Part shown: piece after piece, positions 9,543 to 17,032 of the stretch
Layout: the number at the start of each line of letters is the position of its first letter
Numbering within the stretch: position 1 is the first letter of the stretch
Assembly (NCBI RefSeq): GCF_011378855.1
Contig: NZ_WTLB01000033.1
Span: forward strand, 1-49,201
Origin: Pseudoalteromonas sp. Z1A8
GTDB lineage: Bacteria > Pseudomonadota > Gammaproteobacteria > Enterobacterales > Alteromonadaceae
Direction of reading: 5' to 3'
DNA length: 49,201 nucleotides
Notes under the pieces: generated by a model
What the model was told of the DNA's origin: nothing
Seen by the model: only the letters and a program-made list of their open reading frames with translations
Databases searched by the model: none
Made by a program: the position numbers and the translations under genes

Positions 9543-11495
9543 ATGGCGATGAATAACATTTCGTTTTTAGCTTCTTCTGAAAAAGACTCTTTGTTAGCTT
9601 TTAAAGACAATAGCTTAGCTAATAGCGAAGAAAATTTAGGCGAGGAGTTTTTAAGCCAACTAAACGAAGCGCATAACTCTATGGAGCCTTTGCTAAAAGG
9701 CAATAAAAATCCTAATGCCGAAAATTCGATTGCCATTCCTAAGCATAAACAAAAAGAAGAAAATGAAAATCTGAGTGCAAAGCGAGATGAAGACACAGCA
9801 GACGACGTTACTTTTGTATCTGTTGAGATGCTTGACCAGATTAATTCAGCACAAGCAATGAGCACTTCGATTAATAAGCCTTTTGAAGCAACTGAAAGTA
9901 CAGAGTTAGATAATGCTGACTCTAAAACAGCGGACTTAAAGGGCTCAAAAATTGATAGCTCAAACTCACTACCTTTGAATTCGTTACCATTAAATGAAGG
10001 CAAGTATCATAAAAGTGGTGTTGCCGAAGCTATTGAACAGCCATTAAATAAAAAGCCTGATGACAGTATTGGCCCTATAGTTGATGATGCTGAATTAATT
10101 TCAATGGATATAAAAAATCAATTAGTTCAAGACAAACCCGTTGATAAAAACTCAAAAAATATAGTGTTGCCAACACCAGTGCCTACGCCAGTAACTCCTT
10201 CTTCAGCGACCTCTCTATTAGCTGAACCAGAAATGATACAAGTAAATTCACAGACATCTGAAAGTGAAAAAAGTGCTGCAATAGATACTTTAATGACTAA
10301 GGATACGAGCTTAATTAAAGCTAATAACGTTATTACTAGTTTAACGCCTGAGCAGCGCTCGCAACTTAATGCGCAAATTAAGACATTAGACAATGCCGGC
10401 TCGACTAATAGTGCGACTACTGATCGCACTGCCAACCTTAAACAAATGCTTGCGCAATTTATTACTGATAATGAAGAAGCACAAGGTAGCGTAGTTAAAC
10501 AGTCTTTTAGTTCTGAGATTGATACGCTTAATACCACTGAAAAGCAAAGCTTGTTAACACAATTAAACGCTTATATTAAAGCTGAGCAGCCTAAAGGCGA
10601 GCAGTTGTCAGTGCTTAAGCAAACAGTTAATGAATTAAAAGCTTCAATTGAAATAGGTTTGGCTGATACAGCAAAATCAGACTCAAAAATATTTGTAGCG
10701 CCAGTTACTCAGAGCGTTGTAAATGACTTGCAAAAAATCAGCTCAAAAATATCGATAAGTGAAAATGCTGAACCAAGTAAGGTTGCTACAGCTTATATAA
10801 AGGATGAAAACGCAGCAAAGTCATCTGAGCTGATGCAAAAAGATGGGCTAAAAAATATTACTGCAGAGCAAACACCGGCACGCGTAGCACAAGTATTTAC
10901 GCAAATTACAGCCGCTCTAAATACTCAGCAATCAAGTACATTAAGCCAATACGACTCATTGGGTTATGATCAGAGCTTACTTGATACCCAAATAATACAA
11001 ACTCAACAATTACAAAGTACATCACAAGTAAAGCAGATAAGTATTGACCCAGGTGTTATGCAGGCAATTAATATTGTTAAAAGTGATGCGGCTAAATTAC
11101 TGCAAGATCGCGTTAGCTCAATGCTGAGCATTAATAATAAAGAAGCAGAAATTCGCCTTGATCCACCTGAAATGGGTAGCATGCAAATTCGTATTCGTAG
11201 CGATGCAGAACAAGCACACATAAACTTTGTAGTACAAAACCAACAAGCTAAAGAGGCACTTGAGCAATCAATGCCGCGTTTGCGTGAAATGCTAGCGCAA
11301 CAGGGGCTAGAGCTTGGTGAAAGCACTATTTCTTATGGGCAATCAGGTAGTGAAACCTCGGATCAAAGTGAGAGCGGAACTCAAGGTAATTTGGCTAATA
11401 ATAAGTCGGTTAATGATGAAAATAACGAGCAAGCAAATAATACTGCACAAAGTTCTCGACAACAAACTTCATCATCAATAGATTACTATGCCTAA
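9543..11495 (+). CDS. fliK: flagellar hook-length control protein FliK
   Basis: Secreted molecular ruler that ends hook growth by switching FlhB from hook to filament export. The 650-residue protein has a long, low-conservation, Ser/Asn/Gln-rich ruler region (about 1-510) and a conserved C-terminal Flg_hook domain (about 515-600) with AEIRLDPPEMGSMQIRI and LREMLAQQGLELGESTISYG. The tail is Asn/Ser/Gln-rich. Either ATG 9543 or ATG 9549 may be used; AGGTGA at 9534-9539 is better spaced for the second. A second FliK-like gene lies at 31456-33906. Confidence 0.93.
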   Translation: MAMNNISFLASSEKDSLLAFKDNSLANSEENLGEEFLSQLNEAHNSMEPLLKGNKNPNAENSIAIPKHKQKEENENLSAKRDEDTADDVTFVSVEMLDQINSAQAMSTSINKPFEATESTELDNADSKTADLKGSKIDSSNSLPLNSLPLNEGKYHKSGVAEAIEQPLNKKPDDSIGPIVDDAELISMDIKNQLVQDKPVDKNSKNIVLPTPVPTPVTPSSATSLLAEPEMIQVNSQTSESEKSAAIDTLMTKDTSLIKANNVITSLTPEQRSQLNAQIKTLDNAGSTNSATTDRTANLKQMLAQFITDNEEAQGSVVKQSFSSEIDTLNTTEKQSLLTQLNAYIKAEQPKGEQLSVLKQTVNELKASIEIGLADTAKSDSKIFVAPVTQSVVNDLQKISSKISISENAEPSKVATAYIKDENAAKSSELMQKDGLKNITAEQTPARVAQVFTQITAALNTQQSSTLSQYDSLGYDQSLLDTQIIQTQQLQSTSQVKQISIDPGVMQAINIVKSDAAKLLQDRVSSMLSINNKEAEIRLDPPEMGSMQIRIRSDAEQAHINFVVQNQQAKEALEQSMPRLREMLAQQGLELGESTISYGQSGSETSDQSESGTQGNLANNKSVNDENNEQANNTAQSSRQQTSSSIDYYA

Positions 11496-11512
11496 GTACT
11501 GCTATTATAATA
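11484..11512 (+). promoter_or_regulatory. candidate internal sigma-70-type promoter before fliL
   Basis: TTACTA (11484-11489) and a perfect TATAAT (11507-11512) are 17 bases apart. The -10 sits inside the palindrome CTATTATAATAG (11503-11514). Transcription would start near 11519 and could supply fliLMNOPQR separately. The -35 is weak, so this is tentative. Confidence 0.35.
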
Positions 11513-11552
11513 GTTAAAACAAGCAAGTACCTTTGCAATTAAAGGAATCATG

Positions 11553-12083
11553 ATGGCTGAAGAAGCAAGTTTAGAAATTGAAGAAACCGGAAAAAGTAAA
11601 AAGAAACTAATAATAATTATAGTAGCGGTACTACTTATTGTAGGTGGGGCTGCGGGTTACTTTTTTATGTCGGGTTCGGATACGCCAGTTGAAACCTTAG
11701 ATGAAGAGACTGCAATGTCTACTGATGCTCCTTCTGCTGCAGCGGGTGATTCAGCAGAAATGGGCAGTGCTTTATATGTTGCTATGCCACGCCCATTTGT
11801 GTTTAACGTACCGGGCTCAAGCCGCGACAGAATTGTACAAATTAAAGTACAATTATTAGTACGTGGTGAAGTAAATGAAGAAACAGCCAAGAAACATATT
11901 CCGCTTATAGAAGGGACGCTACTAAGCGTGTTTTCTACTACAACAGCTGATGAATTAAGTACAAGTAGTGGTAAAGAAACACTTCGTTTTTCTGCACTTG
12001 AAAAGGTACAAAAAGCCTTAATGGATGTTGAAGGCAGTAAAGTAATTGAGCGGGTATTGTTTACCGGCTTTGTAATGCAATAA
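11553..12083 (+). CDS. fliL: flagellar basal body-associated protein FliL
   Basis: Inner-membrane protein that supports stator function around the motor. The 176 residues show an acidic/Lys-rich N-terminus, one membrane segment (about 18-38, KKLIIIIVAVLLIVGGAAG), an Asp/Ser/Ala-rich linker, and the periplasmic FliL domain (VNVPG-like FNVPGSSRDRIVQIKVQLLVRG through VLFTGFVMQ). ATG 11553 is preferred over 11550 because AAGGA at 11542-11546 is better spaced. fliM follows 9 bases later. Confidence 0.94.
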   Translation: MAEEASLEIEETGKSKKKLIIIIVAVLLIVGGAAGYFFMSGSDTPVETLDEETAMSTDAPSAAAGDSAEMGSALYVAMPRPFVFNVPGSSRDRIVQIKVQLLVRGEVNEETAKKHIPLIEGTLLSVFSTTTADELSTSSGKETLRFSALEKVQKALMDVEGSKVIERVLFTGFVMQ

Positions 12084-12092
12084 GGGGCTAGC

Positions 12093-13184
12093 GTGAGCGA
12101 TTTATTATCCCAAGAGGAAATTGATGCGCTATTGCATGGTGTTGATGACGTTGAAGAGGAAGATATACACGAAGGTGAAGATGGCGGAGGGAGTACGCTT
12201 CAGTACGATTTTTCTTCGCAAGATCGGATCGTACGTGGTCGTATGCCGACGCTGGAAATTGTTAATGAACGCTTTGCTCGCCATATGCGAATTAGCCTAT
12301 TTAACATGATGCGCCGCACCGCAGAGGTGTCTATTAACGGCGTACAAATGATTAAATTTGGCGAGTATATTCATACTCTATTTGTACCAACCAGTTTGAA
12401 TATGGTGCGTTTTAGACCTTTAAAAGGCACTGGCCTGATTACCATGGAAGCACGGCTTGTGTTTATTTTGGTAGATAACTTTTTTGGTGGTGACGGGCGT
12501 TATCATGCAAAAATAGAAGGCCGAGAATTTACTCCTACAGAACGTCGAATTGTACAAATGCTCCTTAAAATAATCTTTGAAGATTACAAAGAAGCATGGG
12601 CACCGGTTATGGATGTATCGTTTGAATATCTCGATTCTGAAGTAAACCCAGCAATGGCTAACATTGTAAGCCCAACCGAGGTTGTGGTTATTAGCTCTTT
12701 TCATATTGAGCTTGATGGTGGCGGTGGCGATTTTCATATTGCTTTACCTTACTCAATGCTTGAGCCGATTCGAGAACTGTTAGATGCGGGTGTTCAATCT
12801 GATACTGAAGATACGGATTTACGTTGGAGCAAAGCACTTCGTGATGAAATAATGGATGTAGAGGTTGAAATATCAACTCAGTTACTTGAAGTTGATTTAA
12901 CCTTAAAACAAATTATGGAACTCAAAGCCGGTGATATTATTCCGGTTGAAATGCCTGAGCATATAACCGTGTTTGTTGAAGAACTCCCTACATTTAGAGC
13001 TAAAATGGGTCGCTCTCGCGATAATGTTGCGCTGCAAATTAGTGAAAAAATTAAACGACCTGATTCAGTTAAATCTGAGCTGCATGTATTTACCAAAGGC
13101 GGCAAGAAAATTGACTCAGATGCAGAATTAGCAGAACTAGAAGATGATTTACACCTCTCTGACGGTGTAGACTTAGACTGGTAA
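12093..13184 (+). CDS. fliM: flagellar motor switch protein FliM
   Basis: C-ring protein that binds phosphorylated CheY and sets rotation direction. The 363 residues begin with the CheY-binding peptide SDLLSQEEIDALLHGV, followed by the CheC-like middle domain (MPTLEIVNERFARHMRISLFN) and a C-terminal SpoA domain (about 260-335) that packs with FliN. The start is GTG at 12093 with AAGGGG at 12082-12087. Full length, and adjacent to fliN as expected. Confidence 0.97.
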   Translation: MSDLLSQEEIDALLHGVDDVEEEDIHEGEDGGGSTLQYDFSSQDRIVRGRMPTLEIVNERFARHMRISLFNMMRRTAEVSINGVQMIKFGEYIHTLFVPTSLNMVRFRPLKGTGLITMEARLVFILVDNFFGGDGRYHAKIEGREFTPTERRIVQMLLKIIFEDYKEAWAPVMDVSFEYLDSEVNPAMANIVSPTEVVVISSFHIELDGGGGDFHIALPYSMLEPIRELLDAGVQSDTEDTDLRWSKALRDEIMDVEVEISTQLLEVDLTLKQIMELKAGDIIPVEMPEHITVFVEELPTFRAKMGRSRDNVALQISEKIKRPDSVKSELHVFTKGGKKIDSDAELAELEDDLHLSDGVDLDW

Positions 13185-13204
13185 TTGATTAAAAGGTTAA
13201 AAGT

Positions 13205-13603
13205 ATGAGCGATGATCAAGATACAATGGACGAATGGGCAGCAGCATTAGCAGAAGCCGAAGGTCCGGATGAAAGTGGCGAAGCACACGTTGCAGAGCTT
13301 GATGAGTTAAGCGATTCAAAACATGAAATGAGTGGCGATGAAAAGCGAAAACTCGACACTATTTTAGATATTCCCGTTACTATTTCAATGGAAGTAGGGC
13401 GCTCTAAAATTAATATTCGTAACTTATTGCAACTTAACCAAGGCTCAGTAGTTGAGCTTGATCGTGTTGCAGGTGAGCCACTTGATGTATTAGTTAACGG
13501 CACATTGATTGCGCATGGCGAAGTAGTTGTAGTAAACGATAAGTTTGGTATTCGCTTAACTGACGTAATAAGCCAAGTAGAGCGGATCAAAAAACTACGA
13601 TGA
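13205..13603 (+). CDS. fliN: flagellar motor switch protein FliN
   Basis: C-ring component that completes the switch with FliM and also helps dock the export ATPase. The 132 residues have an acidic N-terminus and a SpoA domain (about 50-132) with LDIPVTISMEVGRSKINIRN and LNQGSVVELDRVAGEPLDVLVNG. Length and motifs are standard. It overlaps fliO by 4 bases (ATGA). Confidence 0.97.
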   Translation: MSDDQDTMDEWAAALAEAEGPDESGEAHVAELDELSDSKHEMSGDEKRKLDTILDIPVTISMEVGRSKINIRNLLQLNQGSVVELDRVAGEPLDVLVNGTLIAHGEVVVVNDKFGIRLTDVISQVERIKKLR

Positions 13604-13983
13604 GCTTATTAATTGCTTTAACGAGTTCCGTTTTTTCAAAAGCAGATGTGGCAACACCCACTGGAGATATACTCTCTATGGTGCTGTCGCTTGTTATGGT
13701 GCTAGTACTAATTATTGTGCTGGCATTTTTTGTTAAAAAGCTTAATCCAAATTTAGCAAACAGCGATGAATTTAAAGTAGTCAGAAGCCTACCTTTAGGC
13801 TCTCGCGAGCGTTTAATGGTTGTTGAAATAGATAATGCTCAGCACTTACTTGGTGTAACTCCTCACAGTATTAATTACTTACACAAGTTAGAAACCCCAT
13901 TAAGTGAAAAAGAACTGCCTGAACTCGCTAAACGATTTGGTAAACTTTTAAACCCGCAATCAAACCAAAATAAAAAGAATTAA
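13600..13983 (+). CDS. fliO: flagellar biosynthetic protein FliO
   Basis: Small membrane protein that helps assemble the FliP ring of the export gate. The 127 residues include a hydrophobic N-terminal part and a clear membrane segment (about 25-47), then the conserved cytoplasmic motif [18 protein letters not shown]. FliO is poorly conserved in general, but this motif and the place between fliN and fliP make the call secure. Confidence 0.93.
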   Translation: MSLLIALTSSVFSKADVATPTGDILSMVLSLVMVLVLIIVLAFFVKKLNPNLANSDEFKVVRSLPLGSRERLMVVEIDNAQHLLGVTPHSINYLHKLETPLSEKELPELAKRFGKLLNPQSNQNKKN

Positions 13984-13987
13984 ACCT

Positions 13988-14728
13988 ATGACAAAGTGGC
14001 TGCTTATTATTTTTGCCATGGTGTTTGTACCAAGTGTAAGCGCAGAAGGAATTGATGCGCTTACTATTACAACAAACGCTGATGGCACACAGGATTACTC
14101 AGTAACGTTACAAGTTTTAGCAATTATGACGGCGCTGAGTTTTATACCGGCTGCCATAATTATGATGACCTCCTTTACACGAATAATTGTTGTACTCGCC
14201 ATTTTGCGCCAAGCAATAGGTTTGCAGCAAACACCGTCAAACCAAGTGTTATTAGGTATGTCGCTTTTTTTAAGTATTTTTATAATGTCGCCTATTTATC
14301 AGCAGGTAAACGAGCGAGCTATAGAACCCTACTTAAATGAACAGGTTACATCAGTAGAGGCTTTAGAGCTTGCTAAAGAGCCAATGAAAGCGTTTATGCT
14401 TTCTCAAGTTCGTCTTAAAGATTTAGAAACGTTTGCTAAAATTGCAGGTTACGATCAACTCGACTCGCCACAAGATACGCCATTAATAGTATTGATCCCT
14501 GCATTTGTAACCAGTGAACTGCAAACCGCATTTATAATCGGATTTATGTTTTTTATCCCATTTTTAATCGTAGATTTAGTGGTCGCTTCGGTATTAATGG
14601 CGATGGGTATGATGATGCTTTCCCCCATGATAGTGTCCTTGCCGTTCAAAATAATGCTATTTGTACTTGTAGACGGTTGGAGCTTGGTAATGGGTACTTT
14701 AGCCAAAAGCTTTGGTTTAGGGACTTAG
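13988..14728 (+). CDS. fliP: flagellar export gate protein FliP
   Basis: Core of the FliPQR export gate in the inner membrane. The 246 residues start with a signal peptide ([21 protein letters not shown]), followed by four membrane segments. The family blocks [52 protein letters not shown] and [19 protein letters not shown] are intact. It starts 4 bases after fliO ends. Confidence 0.97.
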   Translation: MTKWLLIIFAMVFVPSVSAEGIDALTITTNADGTQDYSVTLQVLAIMTALSFIPAAIIMMTSFTRIIVVLAILRQAIGLQQTPSNQVLLGMSLFLSIFIMSPIYQQVNERAIEPYLNEQVTSVEALELAKEPMKAFMLSQVRLKDLETFAKIAGYDQLDSPQDTPLIVLIPAFVTSELQTAFIIGFMFFIPFLIVDLVVASVLMAMGMMMLSPMIVSLPFKIMLFVLVDGWSLVMGTLAKSFGLGT

Positions 14729-14768
14729 TATGCAAAGCATCAACACGATTCAACAATAGGAGTACAAC

Positions 14769-15038
14769 ATGGAACCGGAAATTTTTGTTGATATTCTTAG
14801 TGACGCACTATTTTTAGTTATTAAATTGGTGTCGGCAATTGTAGTACCAGGCTTAATTATTGGTTTAGTGGTTGCGGTGTTTCAGGCTGCAACGTCAATC
14901 AACGAACAAACATTGAGTTTTTTACCTCGTTTATTAATTACCATAAGTGCGCTTATTGTTGGTGGGCATTGGCTAACTCAAGAGCTAATGGACTTTTTTA
15001 CTCGCCTAGTGTTACTCATTCCTGAAATTGCAGGTTAA
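14769..15038 (+). CDS. fliQ: flagellar export gate protein FliQ
   Basis: Small export-gate subunit with two membrane helices. At 89 residues it is standard. The FliQ signature appears as IVPGLIIGLVVAVFQAATSI followed by NEQTLSFLPRLL. AGGAG at 14758-14762 precedes the ATG. fliR starts 2 bases after the stop. Confidence 0.97.
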   Translation: MEPEIFVDILSDALFLVIKLVSAIVVPGLIIGLVVAVFQAATSINEQTLSFLPRLLITISALIVGGHWLTQELMDFFTRLVLLIPEIAG

Positions 15039-15040
15039 AT

Positions 15041-15820
15041 GTGGAGTATCCCTTTGCGGTAGTTATTCAATGGTTGAGCGACTTTTTGCTGCCCCTGGTA
15101 CGTATTAGCTCAATGATTATGATTATGGCAGGTTTGGGTGCTAAAAATGTGCCTACGCGTATAAAAATGGGGTTGTCGGTTGTTGTAACCCTTGTTGTAG
15201 TGCCTGTTCTGCCGCCTGCAACCTTCACTAATTTGTTTTCGTTTGAGATGATTTTAGTCGTTATCCAACAAATGATGATTGGTGTTGCTATTGGTTTTGC
15301 ATCAATACTTTTATTAAATACCTTTGTGTTGGCAGGGCAAATACTCGCTATGCAAACAGGCTTAGGTTTTGCTTCGGTTATTGACCCTTCTAATGGTGCA
15401 AGTGTGCCCGCAGTTGGCCAGTTTTTTCTTATTTTGGCCACCTTGCTATTTTTTGCTTTTAATGGTCATTTAATGATGATTCAAATGGTGGTGCATAGCT
15501 TTCAAGTGCTACCGATTGATGGTACATGGTGGTCTGTAGACCATTACTGGGACATAGTGACGTGGGGTGGCTGGATGTTTACTACAGCATTGGTACTCTC
15601 CCTTGCTCCGCTTACCGCTATGCTCGTGATTAATATGTCGTTTGGCATTATGACGCGTGCGGCACCGCAGTTGAATATTTTCTCTATTGGTTTTCCGTTT
15701 ACCTTGGTGGCTGGGCTTATTATTATTTGGGCAACATTAGGTAACTTTGTTACTCAGTTTGAGTTTCAGTGGCTAAAAATGGTTGAGCTTATGTGTACTT
15801 TAGTTGGTTGCTCACCTTAG
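15041..15820 (+). CDS. fliR: flagellar export gate protein FliR
   Basis: Export-gate subunit with about six membrane helices; with FliP and FliQ it forms the substrate channel. The 259 residues contain the conserved RISSMIMIMAGLGAKNVPTR region and the PLTAMLVINMSFGIMTRAAP block. The start is GTG at 15041 (MEYPFAVVI) behind AGG at 15032-15034. flhB follows after 9 bases with its own GGAGAAAGG ribosome site at 15820-15828. Confidence 0.96.
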   Translation: MEYPFAVVIQWLSDFLLPLVRISSMIMIMAGLGAKNVPTRIKMGLSVVVTLVVVPVLPPATFTNLFSFEMILVVIQQMMIGVAIGFASILLLNTFVLAGQILAMQTGLGFASVIDPSNGASVPAVGQFFLILATLLFFAFNGHLMMIQMVVHSFQVLPIDGTWWSVDHYWDIVTWGGWMFTTALVLSLAPLTAMLVINMSFGIMTRAAPQLNIFSIGFPFTLVAGLIIIWATLGNFVTQFEFQWLKMVELMCTLVGCSP

Positions 15821-15829
15821 GAGAAAGGT

Positions 15830-16960
15830 ATGTCTGAAGACTCAGGACAAGAAAAAACAGAAGAACCCACATCCAAAAAGCTTGAAGAATCTAAAAAGAA
15901 AGGCCAAATAGCGCGCTCAAAAGAGCTAGGTACCATGTTTGTACTTATTTTTTCGGCTATATCGCTTTTGATGTATGGACCCGAAATTGGCAAAGGTTTA
16001 TACAATGTAATGGGCCGAACCCTTAGCTTAAATCGCAACGAAGCCTTTGATACTACTAAAATGTTTGCCGTATGGGGAGAAGTTGCAGACGCACTAATGT
16101 TTCCTATGGCTATGTTTGTATTAATTATAGTGTTAGCTGCATTTATCGGTAATACGTTGTTGGGTGGTTTTAACTTTAGCTGGGAAGCCGCCGCCCCTAA
16201 AGCAAGTAAAATGTCGCCAATGAAAGGCTTTAAGCGCATGTTTGGCCCGCAAGCGGCTATTGAGCTTATAAAATCACTTTTAAAGTTTGGCTTGGTTGCA
16301 AGTTTTGCTGTGTTTTTAATTAATACTTATTTTGATGAAATACTGCATTTAAGTTTAGAAAGTGCACCGGGTAATATTATTCATGCCTTAGAGATTTTAG
16401 GCTGGATGTTTTTAGGCCTTTCATGCACTTTAATTATTATTGCGGCTATTGATGCGCCATTTCAAAGTTATAACCATAACAAACAACTTAAAATGACCAT
16501 GCAAGAGATTAAAGATGAGTATAAAAACTCTGAAGGTGATCCTCAAATAAAAGCGCGTATTAGGCAAACACAACGGCAAATGTCGCAAAACCGCATGATG
16601 CAAGACGTCCCAGACGCTGATGTTATTGTTACCAATCCAACTCATTACTCAGTGGCATTAAAATACGATACAGAGCGCGCAGGAGCGCCCATTGTAATTG
16701 CGAAAGGTATTGATGAAATGGCGATGCAAATTCGTAAAGTAGCAATAGGTAACGAAGTACCTATTTTAGAATCCCCCATGTTGACGCGAGCGCTTTATCA
16801 TACAGCTGAAGTAGGAGAGCAAATACCTGATCAGCTATTTACCGCTGTGGCGCAAGTTTTAGCGTATGTATTTCAGCTTAAACGCTTTAATAAAGGGCGC
16901 GGAAAACGTCCAACTAAACTTAATAATAAGCTCCCAATCCCCGACGACTATAAGTATTAA
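15830..16960 (+). CDS. flhB: flagellar export switch protein FlhB
   Basis: Membrane protein that controls which substrates the export gate accepts. The N-terminus is charged (SEDSGQEKTEEPTSKKLEES), four membrane helices span about 33-210, and the cytoplasmic domain holds the autocleavage motif NPTH in DVIVTNPTHYSVALKYD (around residue 267). The region IDEMAMQIRKVAIGNEVPILESP is typical. At 376 residues it is full length. Compare the separate FlhB C-terminal homologue at 31145-31453, which lacks NPTH. Confidence 0.97.
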   Translation: MSEDSGQEKTEEPTSKKLEESKKKGQIARSKELGTMFVLIFSAISLLMYGPEIGKGLYNVMGRTLSLNRNEAFDTTKMFAVWGEVADALMFPMAMFVLIIVLAAFIGNTLLGGFNFSWEAAAPKASKMSPMKGFKRMFGPQAAIELIKSLLKFGLVASFAVFLINTYFDEILHLSLESAPGNIIHALEILGWMFLGLSCTLIIIAAIDAPFQSYNHNKQLKMTMQEIKDEYKNSEGDPQIKARIRQTQRQMSQNRMMQDVPDADVIVTNPTHYSVALKYDTERAGAPIVIAKGIDEMAMQIRKVAIGNEVPILESPMLTRALYHTAEVGEQIPDQLFTAVAQVLAYVFQLKRFNKGRGKRPTKLNNKLPIPDDYKY

Positions 16961-16978
16961 ACTGCTAACTTAGTAACT

Positions 16979-16994
16979 TGGAATAGTTATTGCT
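16979..16994 (+). promoter_or_regulatory. sigma-54 promoter of flhA
   Basis: TGGAATAGTTATTGCT keeps TGG-A, the R position and a complete TTGCT, with GG at 16980-16981 and GC at 16992-16993. Only two consensus positions differ. The start would be near 17004, giving a leader of about 29 bases to the flhA ATG. It would start the flhAFG-fliA-che transcription unit, probably with FlrC. Confidence 0.7.
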
Positions 16995-17032
16995 AATTCT
17001 ACGTAGTGTCAATTTTTTGAAATTGTAGAATT
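16995..17032 (+). promoter_or_regulatory. nested hairpins in the flhA leader, no visible ribosome site
   Basis: AATTCTAC (16995-17002) is perfectly complementary to GTAGAATT (17025-17032), which ends at the base before the flhA ATG. Inside lies CAATTT-TTTG-AAATTG (17010-17025). No purine-rich ribosome site is seen before the ATG. The outer arm lies upstream of the predicted sigma-54 start, so only read-through RNA from flhB could form the large stem. Confidence 0.45.

Noticed and set aside
9476..10003. Open frame of 175 codons on the minus strand opposite fliK
   Set aside because: Ser/Ala/Leu-rich low-complexity shadow of the fliK reading frame, with no ribosome site and no family likeness.
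10127..10537. Open frame of 136 codons on the minus strand opposite fliK
   Set aside because: Shadow of the fliK ruler region; composition follows the plus-strand gene.
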